Positions 61,738-64,000 of a stretch of 64,000 bases of DNA are shown one piece after another. This stretch comes from Semisulcospira habei (taxonomy: Eukaryota > Mollusca > Gastropoda > Semisulcospiridae). Location: NCBI GenBank assembly GCA_036245525.1, contig BTPG01000006.1:74692727-74756726 (forward strand), written 5' to 3'. The notes under the pieces were generated by a model, which saw only the letters and a program-made list of their open reading frames with translations, had not been told where the DNA came from and did not search any database. The position numbers and the translations under genes are program-made. Numbering within the stretch: position 1 is the stretch's first letter; each line of letters begins with the position of its first letter.

Positions 61738-61860
61738 TTAACCCCTTGACTGCTACTGACCATACCGCTCAGCGGAAGAGGCGTAACTACGTCACTACCT
61801 AACTACGTCACTAGGCCCCTTTTCTGCCAGCGGCATCGTCAGCAGCCGTCAGTGGGTTAA
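61738..61860. mobile_element. pal-M element
   Basis: TTAACCCCTTGACTGCTACT to CCGTCAGTGGGTTAA, 123 bp, sharing its first TTAA with the preceding pal-B. Terminal arms TGCTACTGAC / GTCAGTGGG pair only partly. Inner GTAACTACGTCACTACC is followed by TAACTACGTCACTAGG, a short tandem duplication. Single copy in this window. Confidence 0.7.
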
Positions 61861-61861
61861 C

Positions 61862-62030
61862 TTAACTCATTCAGCCCGACGGCCGTATTTCCCACATTTT
61901 GGAGGCGTCATCTAAAGACTGTGAACCTGTTGCAGGAGATGGATCGACCATGATAATTCAAGGGCAGTGCCCTTGAATTATCATGGTCGACCCATCTCCT
62001 GCTGTTGTGCGTCGGGGCTGACTGGGTTAA
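61862..62030. mobile_element. pal-B element with the hairpin tip removed
   Basis: TTAACTCATTCAGCCCGACG to GCTGACTGGGTTAA, 169 bp. The core reads ATAATTCAAGGGCAGTGCCC then TTGAATTAT: the inner stem with GGCGCC is missing and a new, shorter, perfect hairpin remains. Confidence 0.93.
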
Positions 62031-62149
62031 TAAGGTTGGGCAACAGCGGGTGGCTACGGGGTCCCATGAGACCAAAACTCTTATCAACAGCTTTCATTCA
62101 CCGACCGATCACACTGTCCCCAGCTTCATTGACACAGACGTAAAAGTCA

Positions 62150-62238
62150 GCATGAGGCATTGATCAATGTTAGCTCTCCCACCCCACCCCCCGAAAGGGG
62201 CGGGGGGTGTGGGGGGTCATGGTGGTCTATGTCCTTGC
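62150..62238. repeat. pal-A palindrome, decayed, with C/G-rich centre
   Basis: GCATGAGGCATTGATCAATG and TCATGGTGGTCTATGTCCTT with CCCCACCCCCCGAAAGGGGC as the centre. Confidence 0.5.
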
Positions 62239-62259
62239 AGATGAAGGACATTCTCTGAA

Positions 62260-62375
62260 GCATTTATCTGCAACTTGAAAAAAAAAAGAAGTAAAATTGG
62301 TGCTTTCTCGAAAAAGATACAATGTATTTACAAAGCTCCGCGTCCGGTCTTGTTACATTATCTACGCGCGCGCGC

Positions 62376-62453
<78 letters not shown>

Positions 62454-62525
62454 TTTTCGCTTTCGCATTGAGTTATATTATAAATATGAGAAATGCGCTA
62501 TATAAACACCATGTATTATACTATT
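62260..62525 (+). mobile_element. L2/CR1-like LINE tail with internal (TG)n
   Basis: (CG)n and (TG)n at 62367-62452 followed by GAGTTATATTATAAATATGA and GAAATGCGCTATATAAACAC, the same order of TG run and tail as at 51973-52090. The 5' limit is uncertain. Confidence 0.7.
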
Positions 62526-62963
62526 AAAACGCAGCTCCCCGAAAATTTAGTAAACTCATGTGCCCATGTTTCTTTAATGCAGCGAATTCCTTTAAAATAC
62601 ATTTTTAAAAAAACCGTTTAAACGTATAATTGTCACTTGTAGGTCTTCTATTCAGCTTAATTAAAATCTTATTGCAAAACGCATGCACACAGATGATGGA
62701 TGGGTGTACTAAGAATTGTTTACGTCTGATTCGAACTGAACAGATCGGTTTATTCAACCTGGTTCGATCAACTGTTCTAACTGTATATCAAACACTGACA
62801 CCCCCACGTCAGAGAACACACTGGTTTACTTCACTCGATCCACGGCGTAATTACCACAGCTCCTTACTTTACATATTACGTACGTAACTCACAAGCTGCT
62901 AAACTTTATTACATAAGTGACCCACAACTATTAGGCGCTGATACTGAAACTGCCCTCATTTCT
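62526..62963. other. no feature recognised
   Basis: AT-rich unassigned sequence. Confidence 0.4.
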
Positions 62964-63045
62964 TTAACTCATTCGAGACGTGCCGCTCCGGATACGCGGC
63001 CTATGCCGCGTATCCGGACCCGTGCGCATGTCTCGAATGCGTTAA
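62964..63045. mobile_element. pal-F element, complete
   Basis: TTAACTCATTCGAGACGTGC to GTCTCGAATGCGTTAA, 82 bp; inner CCGGATACGCGGCCTATGCC / GCGTATCCGG. A small unpaired CCGTG on the right. Both TTAA ends intact. Confidence 0.92.
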
Positions 63046-63390
63046 TCACCTCTGAAACCTGAAGGCACTGATGCTTCGAAACACTAGACAATACGCATTT
63101 AACCAGGTGTGCAAGCTTACGTTTAAAAAAAAAAAAAAAAAAAAAAAAACACCTCTTCCGACAGGTCCCTCCATCTGGGAGAGGCATATATTATATTCAC
63201 ATCAGCACCTGCAACTGGGGTCTAATAAGAATGAGTGTGTCTTACTGATTAGGCTTCCGTCCAACTGTTCTTTAGATTGAGTATGTCATGTGGATTTTAG
63301 CTGTGAGACTGTTCGAGTCAACCACCTCAGGAAACAGTCCACGGAACTCCGCTCCTTGAAGAAGAAAGAAGTAAATATGACTAACCAGAT
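63046..63390. other. unassigned; poly-A tract
   Basis: A run at 63124-63149; otherwise nothing recognised. Confidence 0.45.
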
Positions 63391-63457
63391 GCAAGAGGCA
63401 TAGATCCTCATGGGCCCCCGCATACTGCGGGGGCTCATGAGGATCTATGCCTCTTGC
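63391..63457. repeat. pal-A palindrome
   Basis: GCAAGAGGCATAGATCCTCA / TGAGGATCTATGCCTCTTGC; one mismatch (TGGGCC); centre CCCCCGCA-TAC-TGCGGGGG. Confidence 0.94.
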
Positions 63458-63644
63458 AGATGAATAGGATCGGGATGAAGGTGTGAGGGTCTATGTATCC
63501 TGCATAGGAAGGAAGTGAGAGATCCATCTGGAACTCATCAGGCAGGTACATAAGCCTTCGCTTGCCTCCAACGGTATAGTACAACCTCTCTTGGGCGACC
63601 ACTCTCAACGGAAGACCACCTGCCAGTAATGCCCGTCGTTGAGA
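63438..63644 (-). other. unexplained open frame, possibly an exon or element remnant
   Basis: 69 codons without a stop, and without an ATG near the start. The composition looks protein-like (LYYTVGGKRRLMYLPDEF, then YAGYIDPHTF) and is not simple repeat. The frame ends inside the pal-A copy. The plus strand is also open over part of this stretch. I do not recognise a family, and no good splice sites frame it. Confidence 0.2.
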
Positions 63645-63912
63645 CTACTGTTCCAAGTTGGAATAATTCTTCTCATTGGCACACAACTGCTCTTGTTTTA
63701 TCTTGACGTTGAAGAATCAAGACACAACCTTTTACATAACGGAGACCCATGTCGCATCGCGTAAGCCGACTGACTAAAGGATAATCCTTTAAACCCTTTG
63801 CGCAAAGGATTAATAACAAGAGACGCTTTTTGCCCTTCGCGAGTTTTCTCGAGAAAGCACCTATCTTTTGCGACCACTTTTTTTCTGGACACCACCCCCC
63901 ACCCCCCTAAAC
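63645..63912. other. no feature recognised
   Basis: A small hairpin CCTTTGCGCAAAGG at about 63798-63811. Confidence 0.4.
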
Positions 63913-64000
63913 ACAATATAAAAAATAAATAAATAAATAAATAAAATAAATGGAAATAAAAATAAATAAACGTAAAAAATAAAATAAATAAAATAAAATA
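63913..64000. repeat. (AAAT)n tetranucleotide repeat
   Basis: AATAAATAAATA and variants to the end of the window. Confidence 0.93.

Larger units (their letters stand above)
58359..61741. mobile_element. pal-B element split by a full-length RTE
   Basis: TTAACTCATTCAGCCCCGAC, left arm and intact centre GGCGCC-TACA-GGCGCC to 58468; the rest of the right arm resumes at 61622 (TAATCTGGCACTACCC) and the element ends TTGAATGAGTTAA (61738-61741). Confidence 0.9.

Overview
This window looks like non-coding DNA from an animal nuclear genome. It is most likely a lophotrochozoan and probably a marine gastropod mollusc; that placement is my inference from the overall character of the sequence (long TG/CA and GA microsatellites, RTE- and L2/CR1-like LINEs, tRNA-derived SINEs, very dense short inverted-repeat elements) and no marker gene confirms it. 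Only one convincing host coding exon is present: the first coding exon (8930 down to 8392, minus strand) of an unrecognised His/Ser/Asn-rich protein, ending at a good splice donor. The rest of that gene must lie to the left across an intron of more than 8.3 kb, or outside the window.

The outstanding feature is a large population of short, nearly perfect palindromes (about 40-270 bp) in more than ten families, which I name pal-A to pal-P. Pal-A (about 30 copies; core arms GCAAGAGGCATAGATCC.. / ..GGATCTATGCCTCTTGC) and pal-B (about 25 copies; core ..TTCAAGGGTAGTGCC.. with a GGCGCC centre) dominate, about one copy per 2-2.5 kb each. Pal-B, C, F, M and full-length pal-A begin TTAACCC or TTAACTC and end GGGTTAA or GAGTTAA. 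Three nested insertions (pal-B in pal-I at 17938, a pal-B variant in pal-H at 11643, pal-A in pal-F at 47685) show TTAA at both ends of the insert, and removing the insert with one TTAA restores a continuous host hairpin. This is the insertion signature known for piggyBac-type transposons, so these are probably non-autonomous TTAA elements (MITEs). No transposase gene is visible here. Many copies differ from their family consensus at matched positions in both arms, some have lost only the hairpin tip, and one arm has expanded into a 60-bp tandem array (6544-6898).

Three blocks of retrotransposon coding sequence stand out. (1) An RTE-clade LINE (endonuclease plus reverse transcriptase, GTAA tail): a composite of a full-length copy plus a 5'-truncated copy inside one pair of target duplications (20371-25328); a full-length decayed minus copy inserted in a pal-B hairpin (58469-61621); and a 211-bp tail inserted at the centre of another pal-B (40861-41071). 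(2) A different RTE-like LINE (31759-34430, minus) with an uninterrupted 870-codon reverse-transcriptase frame. (3) L2/CR1-like LINE remnants (54641-56005 minus; 51558-52094 plus; several 3' tails). SINEs include a tRNA-headed copy at 40109-40427 with a 10-bp target duplication and a second type, with no visible tRNA head, at 24566-24960 and 43221-43612.

Layout: 0-8 kb palindromes, microsatellites and the 60-bp array; 8.4-10.1 kb the host exon and a duplicated block upstream of it; 10-20 kb nested palindromes and CA repeats; 20.4-25.3 kb composite RTE; 25-31.7 kb palindromes; 31.8-34.4 kb intact LINE; 34-54 kb palindromes, the pal-L repeat pair carrying different nested elements, a minisatellite and long simple repeats; 54.6-56 kb L2-like LINE; 58.4-62 kb pal-B split by RTE followed by two further TTAA elements; the remainder palindromes ending in AAAT repeats. 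Most open frames outside the LINEs and the 8.4-8.9 kb exon are by-products of palindromes and simple repeats.
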